Below, in pieces: positions 36,772 to 48,000 of a stretch of 64,000 nucleotides of DNA. The notes below the pieces were generated by a model. That model was not told the DNA's origin. It searched no databases and worked only from the letters and a program-made list of their open reading frames with translations. The first letter of the stretch is position 1, and each line of letters begins with the position of its first letter. The DNA lies in assembly GCA_026874595.1 (NCBI GenBank), contig CM049314.1, positions 246,001 to 310,000 of the forward strand, in the 5' to 3' direction. The translations under genes and the position numbers were made by a program. Source of the stretch: Sipunculus nudus. Its lineage: Eukaryota > Annelida > Sipuncula > Golfingiida > Sipunculidae.

Positions 36772-36932
36772 GATTTCCGGCAAGTAATACAAGTAATAAA
36801 GTCTGGACTGTGCCTCCAACATGTAGAATAAAAGATAGGGCCCGGAAAGGCCGACACGCACTGCTGCACACGCCGTTTGCCCACCGTAAGGACCCTGTCG
36901 CCACTTGCGGCAATTGCACGTGTCTTCGTGGT
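36772..36932 (+). repeat. 1269-like 5' module heading the 1275-bp array
   Basis: The 5' arm GATTTCCGGCAAG is followed by about 160 bp that clearly resemble the start of the 1269-bp unit (TGTGCCTCCAACATGTA, GGGCCCGG, CACTGCTGCACACGCC, GTAAGGACCCTGTCGCCACT, CACGTG). At CTTCGTGGT the sequence switches to the 1275-bp family. Internal 1275-bp units carry a different ~426-bp 5' region instead (for example 37782-38207), so the first unit is a chimera that links the two satellite families. Confidence 0.75.
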
Positions 36933-37322
36933 ATGTATCAGTTTCAAAAGGATGCCTGCATATCTGTGGCCTATAGGGCATGTCACCGTGAAATCGCGAA
37001 ATCTCATTCGACGAGAAACGGTGCGAGATTTTGCAAGATTTTTGGTTGGATCACCGAGAACTCACCAAGGGCTACAAGATGCAAAAATTTTGACCTCTCT
37101 AGCATAAAAACTGACAGAGTTAGAAGCTGAAAACTGCATATTTTCAAAATTCAAAGGTTTTACCCCAAAAATAGAGAAATCTGGCAATAGCGCACTTTGG
37201 CACCTATGCGCAAAAATAAGCCCATGGACCCTAGTTTACGGTGCTGTGATGGAAATGGCCCAATGTTTAATAGTTCTGGAGGTATAGCACCAAAACAAAT
37301 TTTCATGTTTTTTCATCTGCAA

Positions 37323-37335
37323 CGCCCCCTGGCGG
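37323..37335 (-). promoter_or_regulatory. CTCF core-like motif 1 of the 1275-bp unit
   Basis: The minus strand reads CCGCCAGGGGGCG, at the place equivalent to the 1269-bp site. It repeats every 1275 bp. Confidence 0.45.
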
Positions 37336-37462
37336 CCATTTCCAAAATCGGAAAAACCCGTTTCGAGATATTCTTATGTTACATAAAATATCTCAGAATC
37401 AGTAAAATTGCTGCAAATTTGAAAAAATATCACGAAATTCCATGATTTCTCCCCAAAATTGC

Positions 37463-37476
37463 GTAACCATGGTAAC
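37463..37476 (+). promoter_or_regulatory. RFX X-box-like motif of the 1275-bp unit
   Basis: GTAACCATGGTAAC is identical to the motif in the 1269-bp unit and lies after the same CCCCAAAA string, although the flanking sequence has diverged. Confidence 0.45.
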
Positions 37477-37766
37477 AGCGAAATGAGGCAATTTTGCAGT
37501 GTTGGAAGTGGCCATGCAGTGGCAAATAAAACGGGCTACAGATTAGGTGCCTACGGCTATTTTTGACGAAGGTATGAAGAAAAAACCGTTTTTGAGCTTT
37601 TTGGTGACCCTGACCTTGACCCTTGACCGATCATGACCAAAAACAATAGGCTCCGAGAAGAACCGATCATACACTCTATCTTTAAGTTTCAGGACGATTG
37701 GTGCAAAATTGTGGCCTGTAGAGCGGGGACATACAGACAAACAAACAAACGGAACTGATCAACATA

Positions 37767-37793
37767 CTTGTCGAAATCTCTGATTCCGGCAAG
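37767..37793 (+). repeat. Unit-junction hairpin of the 1275-bp family
   Basis: CTTGTCGAAATC (37767-37778) pairs with GATTCCGGCAAG (37782-37793) around the loop TCT. Of 12 positions, one is a G-T wobble and one a mismatch. The CCGGCAAG side matches the 1269-bp family, while the loop and inner stem differ. Confidence 0.75.
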
Positions 37794-37919
37794 CAATAAA
37801 CTATAACGCGACAGAAATGGCAAACCGGCCCGCAAAGAGTGCCTGTGGTCACTTATTTTATACGGCGAACGCTATAATTTTTGCAGTCACGGGAAAGCGT
37901 GTCTGTCTTTCATACTAAA

Positions 37920-37938
37920 ACGCGTGCATGCATGCGTG
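37920..37938. other. Alternating purine-pyrimidine run (Z-DNA-prone)
   Basis: ACGCGTGCATGCATGCGTG alternates purine and pyrimidine at all 19 positions and includes the palindrome GCATGCATGC. A second shorter alternating run, GTGCATGCG, follows about 15 bp later. It repeats once per 1275-bp unit. Confidence 0.6.
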
Positions 37939-38140
37939 ATGGCATATGTATTTGTGCATGCGGGTTTTAATTTTTACAAAGTTGCTAAAACTTGTGGGGA
38001 CCGTGTATGATTAAACAAAAGAGGTTATGGGCAGAAAGGCCATGAAACGCCAATTCATATGGTGTACAGTTTATGTACCTAAAATGTGTAGTTTTGGAGA
38101 TATGGTTAAACAATGATAGTAGGTACGGGGTTGCAGTGCA

Positions 38141-38154
38141 GCGCCCCCTAGCGG
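38141..38154 (-). promoter_or_regulatory. CTCF core-like motif 2 of the 1275-bp unit
   Basis: The minus strand reads CCGCTAGGGGGCGC, a good CTCF core match. With motif 1 it gives two same-orientation sites per unit. Its flanks match the spacer repeats rather than the 1269-bp family. Confidence 0.45.
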
Positions 38155-41100
38155 TAATTTTCCAAAAACTGAACAATTGCTTTCGAGATATTAGTGTATG
38201 ACGTAACATGTATCAGTTTCAAAAGGATGCCTGCATATCTGTGGCCTATAGGGCATGTCACCGTGAAATCGCGAAATCTCATTCGACGAGAAACGGTGCG
38301 AGATTTTGCAAGATTTTTGGTTGGATCACCGAGAACTCACCAAGGGCTACAAGATGCAAAAATTTTGACCTCTCTAGCATAAAAACTGACAGAGTTAGAA
38401 GCTGAAAACTGCATATTTTCAAAATTCAAAGGTTTTACCCCAAAAATAGAGAAATCTGGCAATAGCGCACTTTGGCACCTATGCGCAAAAATAAGCCCAT
38501 GGACCCTAGTTTACGGTGCTGTGATGGAAATGGCCCAATGTTTAATAGTTCTGGAGGTATAGCACCAAAACAAATTTTCATGTTTTTTCATCTGCAACGC
38601 CCCCTGGCGGCCATTTCCAAAATCGGAAAAACCCGTTTCGAGATATTCTTATGTTACATAAAATATCTCAGAATCAGTAAAATTGCTGCAAATTTGAAAA
38701 AATATCACGAAATTCCATGATTTCTCCCCAAAATTGCGTAACCATGGTAACAGCGAAATGAGGCAATTTTGCAGTGTTGGAAGTGGCCATGCAGTGGCAA
38801 ATAAAACGGGCTACAGATTAGGTGCCTACGGCTATTTTTGACGAAGGTATGAAGAAAAAACCGTTTTTGAGCTTTTTGGTGACCCTGACCTTGACCCTTG
38901 ACCGATCATGACCAAAAACAATAGGCTCCGAGAAGAACCGATCATACACTCTATCTTTAAGTTTCAGGACGATTGGTGCAAAATTGTGGCCTGTAGAGCG
39001 GGGACATACAGACAAACAAACAAACGGAACTGATCAACATACTTGTCGAAATCTCTGATTCCGGCAAGCAATAAACTATAACGCGACAGAAATGGCAAAC
39101 CGGCCCGCAAAGAGTGCCTGTGGTCACTTATTTTATACGGCGAACGCTATAATTTTTGCAGTCACGGGAAAGCGTGTCTGTCTTTCATACTAAAACGCGT
39201 GCATGCATGCGTGATGGCATATGTATTTGTGCATGCGGGTTTTAATTTTTACAAAGTTGCTAAAACTTGTGGGGACCGTGTATGATTAAACAAAAGAGGT
39301 TATGGGCAGAAAGGCCATGAAACGCCAATTCATATGGTGTACAGTTTATGTACCTAAAATGTGTAGTTTTGGAGATATGGTTAAACAATGATAGTAGGTA
39401 CGGGGTTGCAGTGCAGCGCCCCCTAGCGGTAATTTTCCAAAAACTGAACAATTGCTTTCGAGATATTAGTGTATGACGTAACATGTATCAGTTTCAAAAG
39501 GATGCCTGCATATCTGTGGCCTATAGGGCATGTCACCGTGAAATCGCGAAATCTCATTCGACGAGAAACGGTGCGAGATTTTGCAAGATTTTTGGTTGGA
39601 TCACCGAGAACTCACCAAGGGCTACAAGATGCAAAAATTTTGACCTCTCTAGCATAAAAACTGACAGAGTTAGAAGCTGAAAACTGCATATTTTCAAAAT
39701 TCAAAGGTTTTACCCCAAAAATAGAGAAATCTGGCAATAGCGCACTTTGGCACCTATGCGCAAAAATAAGCCCATGGACCCTAGTTTACGGTGCTGTGAT
39801 GGAAATGGCCCAATGTTTAATAGTTCTGGAGGTATAGCACCAAAACAAATTTTCATGTTTTTTCATCTGCAACGCCCCCTGGCGGCCATTTCCAAAATCG
39901 GAAAAACCCGTTTCGAGATATTCTTATGTTACATAAAATATCTCAGAATCAGTAAAATTGCTGCAAATTTGAAAAAATATCACGAAATTCCATGATTTCT
40001 CCCCAAAATTGCGTAACCATGGTAACAGCGAAATGAGGCAATTTTGCAGTGTTGGAAGTGGCCATGCAGTGGCAAATAAAACGGGCTACAGATTAGGTGC
40101 CTACGGCTATTTTTGACGAAGGTATGAAGAAAAAACCGTTTTTGAGCTTTTTGGTGACCCTGACCTTGACCCTTGACCGATCATGACCAAAAACAATAGG
40201 CTCCGAGAAGAACCGATCATACACTCTATCTTTAAGTTTCAGGACGATTGGTGCAAAATTGTGGCCTGTAGAGCGGGGACATACAGACAAACAAACAAAC
40301 GGAACTGATCAACATACTTGTCGAAATCTCTGATTCCGGCAAGCAATAAACTATAACGCGACAGAAATGGCAAACCGGCCCGCAAAGAGTGCCTGTGGTC
40401 ACTTATTTTATACGGCGAACGCTATAATTTTTGCAGTCACGGGAAAGCGTGTCTGTCTTTCATACTAAAACGCGTGCATGCATGCGTGATGGCATATGTA
40501 TTTGTGCATGCGGGTTTTAATTTTTACAAAGTTGCTAAAACTTGTGGGGACCGTGTATGATTAAACAAAAGAGGTTATGGGCAGAAAGGCCATGAAACGC
40601 CAATTCATATGGTGTACAGTTTATGTACCTAAAATGTGTAGTTTTGGAGATATGGTTAAACAATGATAGTAGGTACGGGGTTGCAGTGCAGCGCCCCCTA
40701 GCGGTAATTTTCCAAAAACTGAACAATTGCTTTCGAGATATTAGTGTATGACGTAACATGTATCAGTTTCAAAAGGATGCCTGCATATCTGTGGCCTATA
40801 GGGCATGTCACCGTGAAATCGCGAAATCTCATTCGACGAGAAACGGTGCGAGATTTTGCAAGATTTTTGGTTGGATCACCGAGAACTCACCAAGGGCTAC
40901 AAGATGCAAAAATTTTGACCTCTCTAGCATAAAAACTGACAGAGTTAGAAGCTGAAAACTGCATATTTTCAAAATTCAAAGGTTTTACCCCAAAAATAGA
41001 GAAATCTGGCAATAGCGCACTTTGGCACCTATGCGCAAAAATAAGCCCATGGACCCTAGTTTACGGTGCTGTGATGGAAATGGCCCAATGTTTAATAGTT

Positions 41101-42017
41101 CTGGAGGTATAGCACCAAAACAAATTTTCATGTTTTTTCATCTGCAACGCCCCCTGGCGGCCATTTCCAAAATCGGAAAAACCCGTTTCGAGATATTCTT
41201 ATGTTACATAAAATATCTCAGAATCAGTAAAATTGCTGCAAATTTGAAAAAATATCACGAAATTCCATGATTTCTCCCCAAAATTGCGTAACCATGGTAA
41301 CAGCGAAATGAGGCAATTTTGCAGTGTTGGAAGTGGCCATGCAGTGGCAAATAAAACGGGCTACAGATTAGGTGCCTACGGCTATTTTTGACGAAGGTAT
41401 GAAGAAAAAACCGTTTTTGAGCTTTTTGGTGACCCTGACCTTGACCCTTGACCGATCATGACCAAAAACAATAGGCTCCGAGAAGAACCGATCATACACT
41501 CTATCTTTAAGTTTCAGGACGATTGGTGCAAAATTGTGGCCTGTAGAGCGGGGACATACAGACAAACAAACAAACGGAACTGATCAACATACTTGTCGAA
41601 ATCTCTGATTCCGGCAAGCAATAAACTATAACGCGACAGAAATGGCAAACCGGCCCGCAAAGAGTGCCTGTGGTCACTTATTTTATACGGCGAACGCTAT
41701 AATTTTTGCAGTCACGGGAAAGCGTGTCTGTCTTTCATACTAAAACGCGTGCATGCATGCGTGATGGCATATGTATTTGTGCATGCGGGTTTTAATTTTT
41801 ACAAAGTTGCTAAAACTTGTGGGGACCGTGTATGATTAAACAAAAGAGGTTATGGGCAGAAAGGCCATGAAACGCCAATTCATATGGTGTACAGTTTATG
41901 TACCTAAAATGTGTAGTTTTGGAGATATGGTTAAACAATGATAGTAGGTACGGGGTTGCAGTGCAGCGCCCCCTAGCGGTAATTTTCCAAAAACTGAACA
42001 ATTGCTTTCGAGATATT

Positions 42018-42040
42018 AGTGTCTTCGTGGTATGTATCAG
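42018..42040 (+). other. Array-start sequence reappearing inside array 3
   Basis: All other internal junctions read GTGTATGACGTAACATGTATCAG-type sequence. This one reads GTGTCTTCGTGGT before ATGTATCAG, exactly as at the left edge of the array (36920-36932), and the unit is 1274 bp. It marks a block boundary after four units, left by conversion from the array edge, a duplication breakpoint or an assembly join. Confidence 0.8.
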
Positions 42041-45000
42041 TTTCAAAAGGATGCCTGCATATCTGTGGCCTATAGGGCATGTCACCGTGAAATCGCGAAA
42101 TCTCATTCGACGAGAAACGGTGCGAGATTTTGCAAGATTTTTGGTTGGATCACCGAGAACTCACCAAGGGCTACAAGATGCAAAAATTTTGACCTCTCTA
42201 GCATAAAAACTGACAGAGTTAGAAGCTGAAAACTGCATATTTTCAAAATTCAAAGGTTTTACCCCAAAAATAGAGAAATCTGGCAATAGCGCACTTTGGC
42301 ACCTATGCGCAAAAATAAGCCCATGGACCCTAGTTTACGGTGCTGTGATGGAAATGGCCCAATGTTTAATAGTTCTGGAGGTATAGCACCAAAACAAATT
42401 TTCATGTTTTTTCATCTGCAACGCCCCCTGGCGGCCATTTCCAAAATCGGAAAAACCCGTTTCGAGATATTCTTATGTTACATAAAATATCTCAGAATCA
42501 GTAAAATTGCTGCAAATTTGAAAAAATATCACGAAATTCCATGATTTCTCCCCAAAATTGCGTAACCATGGTAACAGCGAAATGAGGCAATTTTGCAGTG
42601 TTGGAAGTGGCCATGCAGTGGCAAATAAAACGGGCTACAGATTAGGTGCCTACGGCTATTTTTGACGAAGGTATGAAGAAAAAACCGTTTTTGAGCTTTT
42701 TGGTGACCCTGACCTTGACCCTTGACCGATCATGACCAAAAACAATAGGCTCCGAGAAGAACCGATCATACACTCTATCTTTAAGTTTCAGGACGATTGG
42801 TGCAAAATTGTGGCCTGTAGAGCGGGGACATACAGACAAACAAACAAACGGAACTGATCAACATACTTGTCGAAATCTCTGATTCCGGCAAGCAATAAAC
42901 TATAACGCGACAGAAATGGCAAACCGGCCCGCAAAGAGTGCCTGTGGTCACTTATTTTATACGGCGAACGCTATAATTTTTGCAGTCACGGGAAAGCGTG
43001 TCTGTCTTTCATACTAAAACGCGTGCATGCATGCGTGATGGCATATGTATTTGTGCATGCGGGTTTTAATTTTTACAAAGTTGCTAAAACTTGTGGGGAC
43101 CGTGTATGATTAAACAAAAGAGGTTATGGGCAGAAAGGCCATGAAACGCCAATTCATATGGTGTACAGTTTATGTACCTAAAATGTGTAGTTTTGGAGAT
43201 ATGGTTAAACAATGATAGTAGGTACGGGGTTGCAGTGCAGCGCCCCCTAGCGGTAATTTTCCAAAAACTGAACAATTGCTTTCGAGATATTAGTGTATGA
43301 CGTAACATGTATCAGTTTCAAAAGGATGCCTGCATATCTGTGGCCTATAGGGCATGTCACCGTGAAATCGCGAAATCTCATTCGACGAGAAACGGTGCGA
43401 GATTTTGCAAGATTTTTGGTTGGATCACCGAGAACTCACCAAGGGCTACAAGATGCAAAAATTTTGACCTCTCTAGCATAAAAACTGACAGAGTTAGAAG
43501 CTGAAAACTGCATATTTTCAAAATTCAAAGGTTTTACCCCAAAAATAGAGAAATCTGGCAATAGCGCACTTTGGCACCTATGCGCAAAAATAAGCCCATG
43601 GACCCTAGTTTACGGTGCTGTGATGGAAATGGCCCAATGTTTAATAGTTCTGGAGGTATAGCACCAAAACAAATTTTCATGTTTTTTCATCTGCAACGCC
43701 CCCTGGCGGCCATTTCCAAAATCGGAAAAACCCGTTTCGAGATATTCTTATGTTACATAAAATATCTCAGAATCAGTAAAATTGCTGCAAATTTGAAAAA
43801 ATATCACGAAATTCCATGATTTCTCCCCAAAATTGCGTAACCATGGTAACAGCGAAATGAGGCAATTTTGCAGTGTTGGAAGTGGCCATGCAGTGGCAAA
43901 TAAAACGGGCTACAGATTAGGTGCCTACGGCTATTTTTGACGAAGGTATGAAGAAAAAACCGTTTTTGAGCTTTTTGGTGACCCTGACCTTGACCCTTGA
44001 CCGATCATGACCAAAAACAATAGGCTCCGAGAAGAACCGATCATACACTCTATCTTTAAGTTTCAGGACGATTGGTGCAAAATTGTGGCCTGTAGAGCGG
44101 GGACATACAGACAAACAAACAAACGGAACTGATCAACATACTTGTCGAAATCTCTGATTCCGGCAAGCAATAAACTATAACGCGACAGAAATGGCAAACC
44201 GGCCCGCAAAGAGTGCCTGTGGTCACTTATTTTATACGGCGAACGCTATAATTTTTGCAGTCACGGGAAAGCGTGTCTGTCTTTCATACTAAAACGCGTG
44301 CATGCATGCGTGATGGCATATGTATTTGTGCATGCGGGTTTTAATTTTTACAAAGTTGCTAAAACTTGTGGGGACCGTGTATGATTAAACAAAAGAGGTT
44401 ATGGGCAGAAAGGCCATGAAACGCCAATTCATATGGTGTACAGTTTATGTACCTAAAATGTGTAGTTTTGGAGATATGGTTAAACAATGATAGTAGGTAC
44501 GGGGTTGCAGTGCAGCGCCCCCTAGCGGTAATTTTCCAAAAACTGAACAATTGCTTTCGAGATATTAGTGTATGACGTAACATGTATCAGTTTCAAAAGG
44601 ATGCCTGCATATCTGTGGCCTATAGGGCATGTCACCGTGAAATCGCGAAATCTCATTCGACGAGAAACGGTGCGAGATTTTGCAAGATTTTTGGTTGGAT
44701 CACCGAGAACTCACCAAGGGCTACAAGATGCAAAAATTTTGACCTCTCTAGCATAAAAACTGACAGAGTTAGAAGCTGAAAACTGCATATTTTCAAAATT
44801 CAAAGGTTTTACCCCAAAAATAGAGAAATCTGGCAATAGCGCACTTTGGCACCTATGCGCAAAAATAAGCCCATGGACCCTAGTTTACGGTGCTGTGATG
44901 GAAATGGCCCAATGTTTAATAGTTCTGGAGGTATAGCACCAAAACAAATTTTCATGTTTTTTCATCTGCAACGCCCCCTGGCGGCCATTTCCAAAATCGG

Positions 45001-48000
45001 AAAAACCCGTTTCGAGATATTCTTATGTTACATAAAATATCTCAGAATCAGTAAAATTGCTGCAAATTTGAAAAAATATCACGAAATTCCATGATTTCTC
45101 CCCAAAATTGCGTAACCATGGTAACAGCGAAATGAGGCAATTTTGCAGTGTTGGAAGTGGCCATGCAGTGGCAAATAAAACGGGCTACAGATTAGGTGCC
45201 TACGGCTATTTTTGACGAAGGTATGAAGAAAAAACCGTTTTTGAGCTTTTTGGTGACCCTGACCTTGACCCTTGACCGATCATGACCAAAAACAATAGGC
45301 TCCGAGAAGAACCGATCATACACTCTATCTTTAAGTTTCAGGACGATTGGTGCAAAATTGTGGCCTGTAGAGCGGGGACATACAGACAAACAAACAAACG
45401 GAACTGATCAACATACTTGTCGAAATCTCTGATTCCGGCAAGCAATAAACTATAACGCGACAGAAATGGCAAACCGGCCCGCAAAGAGTGCCTGTGGTCA
45501 CTTATTTTATACGGCGAACGCTATAATTTTTGCAGTCACGGGAAAGCGTGTCTGTCTTTCATACTAAAACGCGTGCATGCATGCGTGATGGCATATGTAT
45601 TTGTGCATGCGGGTTTTAATTTTTACAAAGTTGCTAAAACTTGTGGGGACCGTGTATGATTAAACAAAAGAGGTTATGGGCAGAAAGGCCATGAAACGCC
45701 AATTCATATGGTGTACAGTTTATGTACCTAAAATGTGTAGTTTTGGAGATATGGTTAAACAATGATAGTAGGTACGGGGTTGCAGTGCAGCGCCCCCTAG
45801 CGGTAATTTTCCAAAAACTGAACAATTGCTTTCGAGATATTAGTGTATGACGTAACATGTATCAGTTTCAAAAGGATGCCTGCATATCTGTGGCCTATAG
45901 GGCATGTCACCGTGAAATCGCGAAATCTCATTCGACGAGAAACGGTGCGAGATTTTGCAAGATTTTTGGTTGGATCACCGAGAACTCACCAAGGGCTACA
46001 AGATGCAAAAATTTTGACCTCTCTAGCATAAAAACTGACAGAGTTAGAAGCTGAAAACTGCATATTTTCAAAATTCAAAGGTTTTACCCCAAAAATAGAG
46101 AAATCTGGCAATAGCGCACTTTGGCACCTATGCGCAAAAATAAGCCCATGGACCCTAGTTTACGGTGCTGTGATGGAAATGGCCCAATGTTTAATAGTTC
46201 TGGAGGTATAGCACCAAAACAAATTTTCATGTTTTTTCATCTGCAACGCCCCCTGGCGGCCATTTCCAAAATCGGAAAAACCCGTTTCGAGATATTCTTA
46301 TGTTACATAAAATATCTCAGAATCAGTAAAATTGCTGCAAATTTGAAAAAATATCACGAAATTCCATGATTTCTCCCCAAAATTGCGTAACCATGGTAAC
46401 AGCGAAATGAGGCAATTTTGCAGTGTTGGAAGTGGCCATGCAGTGGCAAATAAAACGGGCTACAGATTAGGTGCCTACGGCTATTTTTGACGAAGGTATG
46501 AAGAAAAAACCGTTTTTGAGCTTTTTGGTGACCCTGACCTTGACCCTTGACCGATCATGACCAAAAACAATAGGCTCCGAGAAGAACCGATCATACACTC
46601 TATCTTTAAGTTTCAGGACGATTGGTGCAAAATTGTGGCCTGTAGAGCGGGGACATACAGACAAACAAACAAACGGAACTGATCAACATACTTGTCGAAA
46701 TCTCTGATTCCGGCAAGCAATAAACTATAACGCGACAGAAATGGCAAACCGGCCCGCAAAGAGTGCCTGTGGTCACTTATTTTATACGGCGAACGCTATA
46801 ATTTTTGCAGTCACGGGAAAGCGTGTCTGTCTTTCATACTAAAACGCGTGCATGCATGCGTGATGGCATATGTATTTGTGCATGCGGGTTTTAATTTTTA
46901 CAAAGTTGCTAAAACTTGTGGGGACCGTGTATGATTAAACAAAAGAGGTTATGGGCAGAAAGGCCATGAAACGCCAATTCATATGGTGTACAGTTTATGT
47001 ACCTAAAATGTGTAGTTTTGGAGATATGGTTAAACAATGATAGTAGGTACGGGGTTGCAGTGCAGCGCCCCCTAGCGGTAATTTTCCAAAAACTGAACAA
47101 TTGCTTTCGAGATATTAGTGTATGACGTAACATGTATCAGTTTCAAAAGGATGCCTGCATATCTGTGGCCTATAGGGCATGTCACCGTGAAATCGCGAAA
47201 TCTCATTCGACGAGAAACGGTGCGAGATTTTGCAAGATTTTTGGTTGGATCACCGAGAACTCACCAAGGGCTACAAGATGCAAAAATTTTGACCTCTCTA
47301 GCATAAAAACTGACAGAGTTAGAAGCTGAAAACTGCATATTTTCAAAATTCAAAGGTTTTACCCCAAAAATAGAGAAATCTGGCAATAGCGCACTTTGGC
47401 ACCTATGCGCAAAAATAAGCCCATGGACCCTAGTTTACGGTGCTGTGATGGAAATGGCCCAATGTTTAATAGTTCTGGAGGTATAGCACCAAAACAAATT
47501 TTCATGTTTTTTCATCTGCAACGCCCCCTGGCGGCCATTTCCAAAATCGGAAAAACCCGTTTCGAGATATTCTTATGTTACATAAAATATCTCAGAATCA
47601 GTAAAATTGCTGCAAATTTGAAAAAATATCACGAAATTCCATGATTTCTCCCCAAAATTGCGTAACCATGGTAACAGCGAAATGAGGCAATTTTGCAGTG
47701 TTGGAAGTGGCCATGCAGTGGCAAATAAAACGGGCTACAGATTAGGTGCCTACGGCTATTTTTGACGAAGGTATGAAGAAAAAACCGTTTTTGAGCTTTT
47801 TGGTGACCCTGACCTTGACCCTTGACCGATCATGACCAAAAACAATAGGCTCCGAGAAGAACCGATCATACACTCTATCTTTAAGTTTCAGGACGATTGG
47901 TGCAAAATTGTGGCCTGTAGAGCGGGGACATACAGACAAACAAACAAACGGAACTGATCAACATACTTGTCGAAATCTCTGATTCCGGCAAGCAATAAAC

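Larger units (their letters stand above)
36933..38207 (+). repeat. Representative 1275-bp unit, internal anatomy
   Basis: In order, the unit has: GATGCCTGCATATCTGTGGC; a CTCG box (about 36997-37040, inner stem degraded to CTCATTCGACGAG); a GACCTCTCTAGCATAAAAAC core-type string; a first CTCF-like core (37323-37335); an X-box (37463-37476); a GGTCA cluster (37605-37627); a short tetranucleotide tract; a junction hairpin (37767-37793); a segment not found in the 1269-bp unit (37794-38100), including an alternating purine-pyrimidine run (37920-37938); and a second CTCF-like core (38141-38154). The GAGATATGG-GCGCCCCCTAGCGG part of the last segment resembles the spacer repeats at 34071-36724. The unit therefore looks like a fusion of a 1269-type element and a spacer-type repeat. 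Confidence 0.75.

Noticed and set aside
36997-37020. CENP-B box within the CTCG box
   Set aside because: TTCGACGAGAAACGG resembles the CENP-B consensus, but the spacing between TTCG and the A-CGG part is one base too long and the final G is missing. I do not claim a centromeric role.
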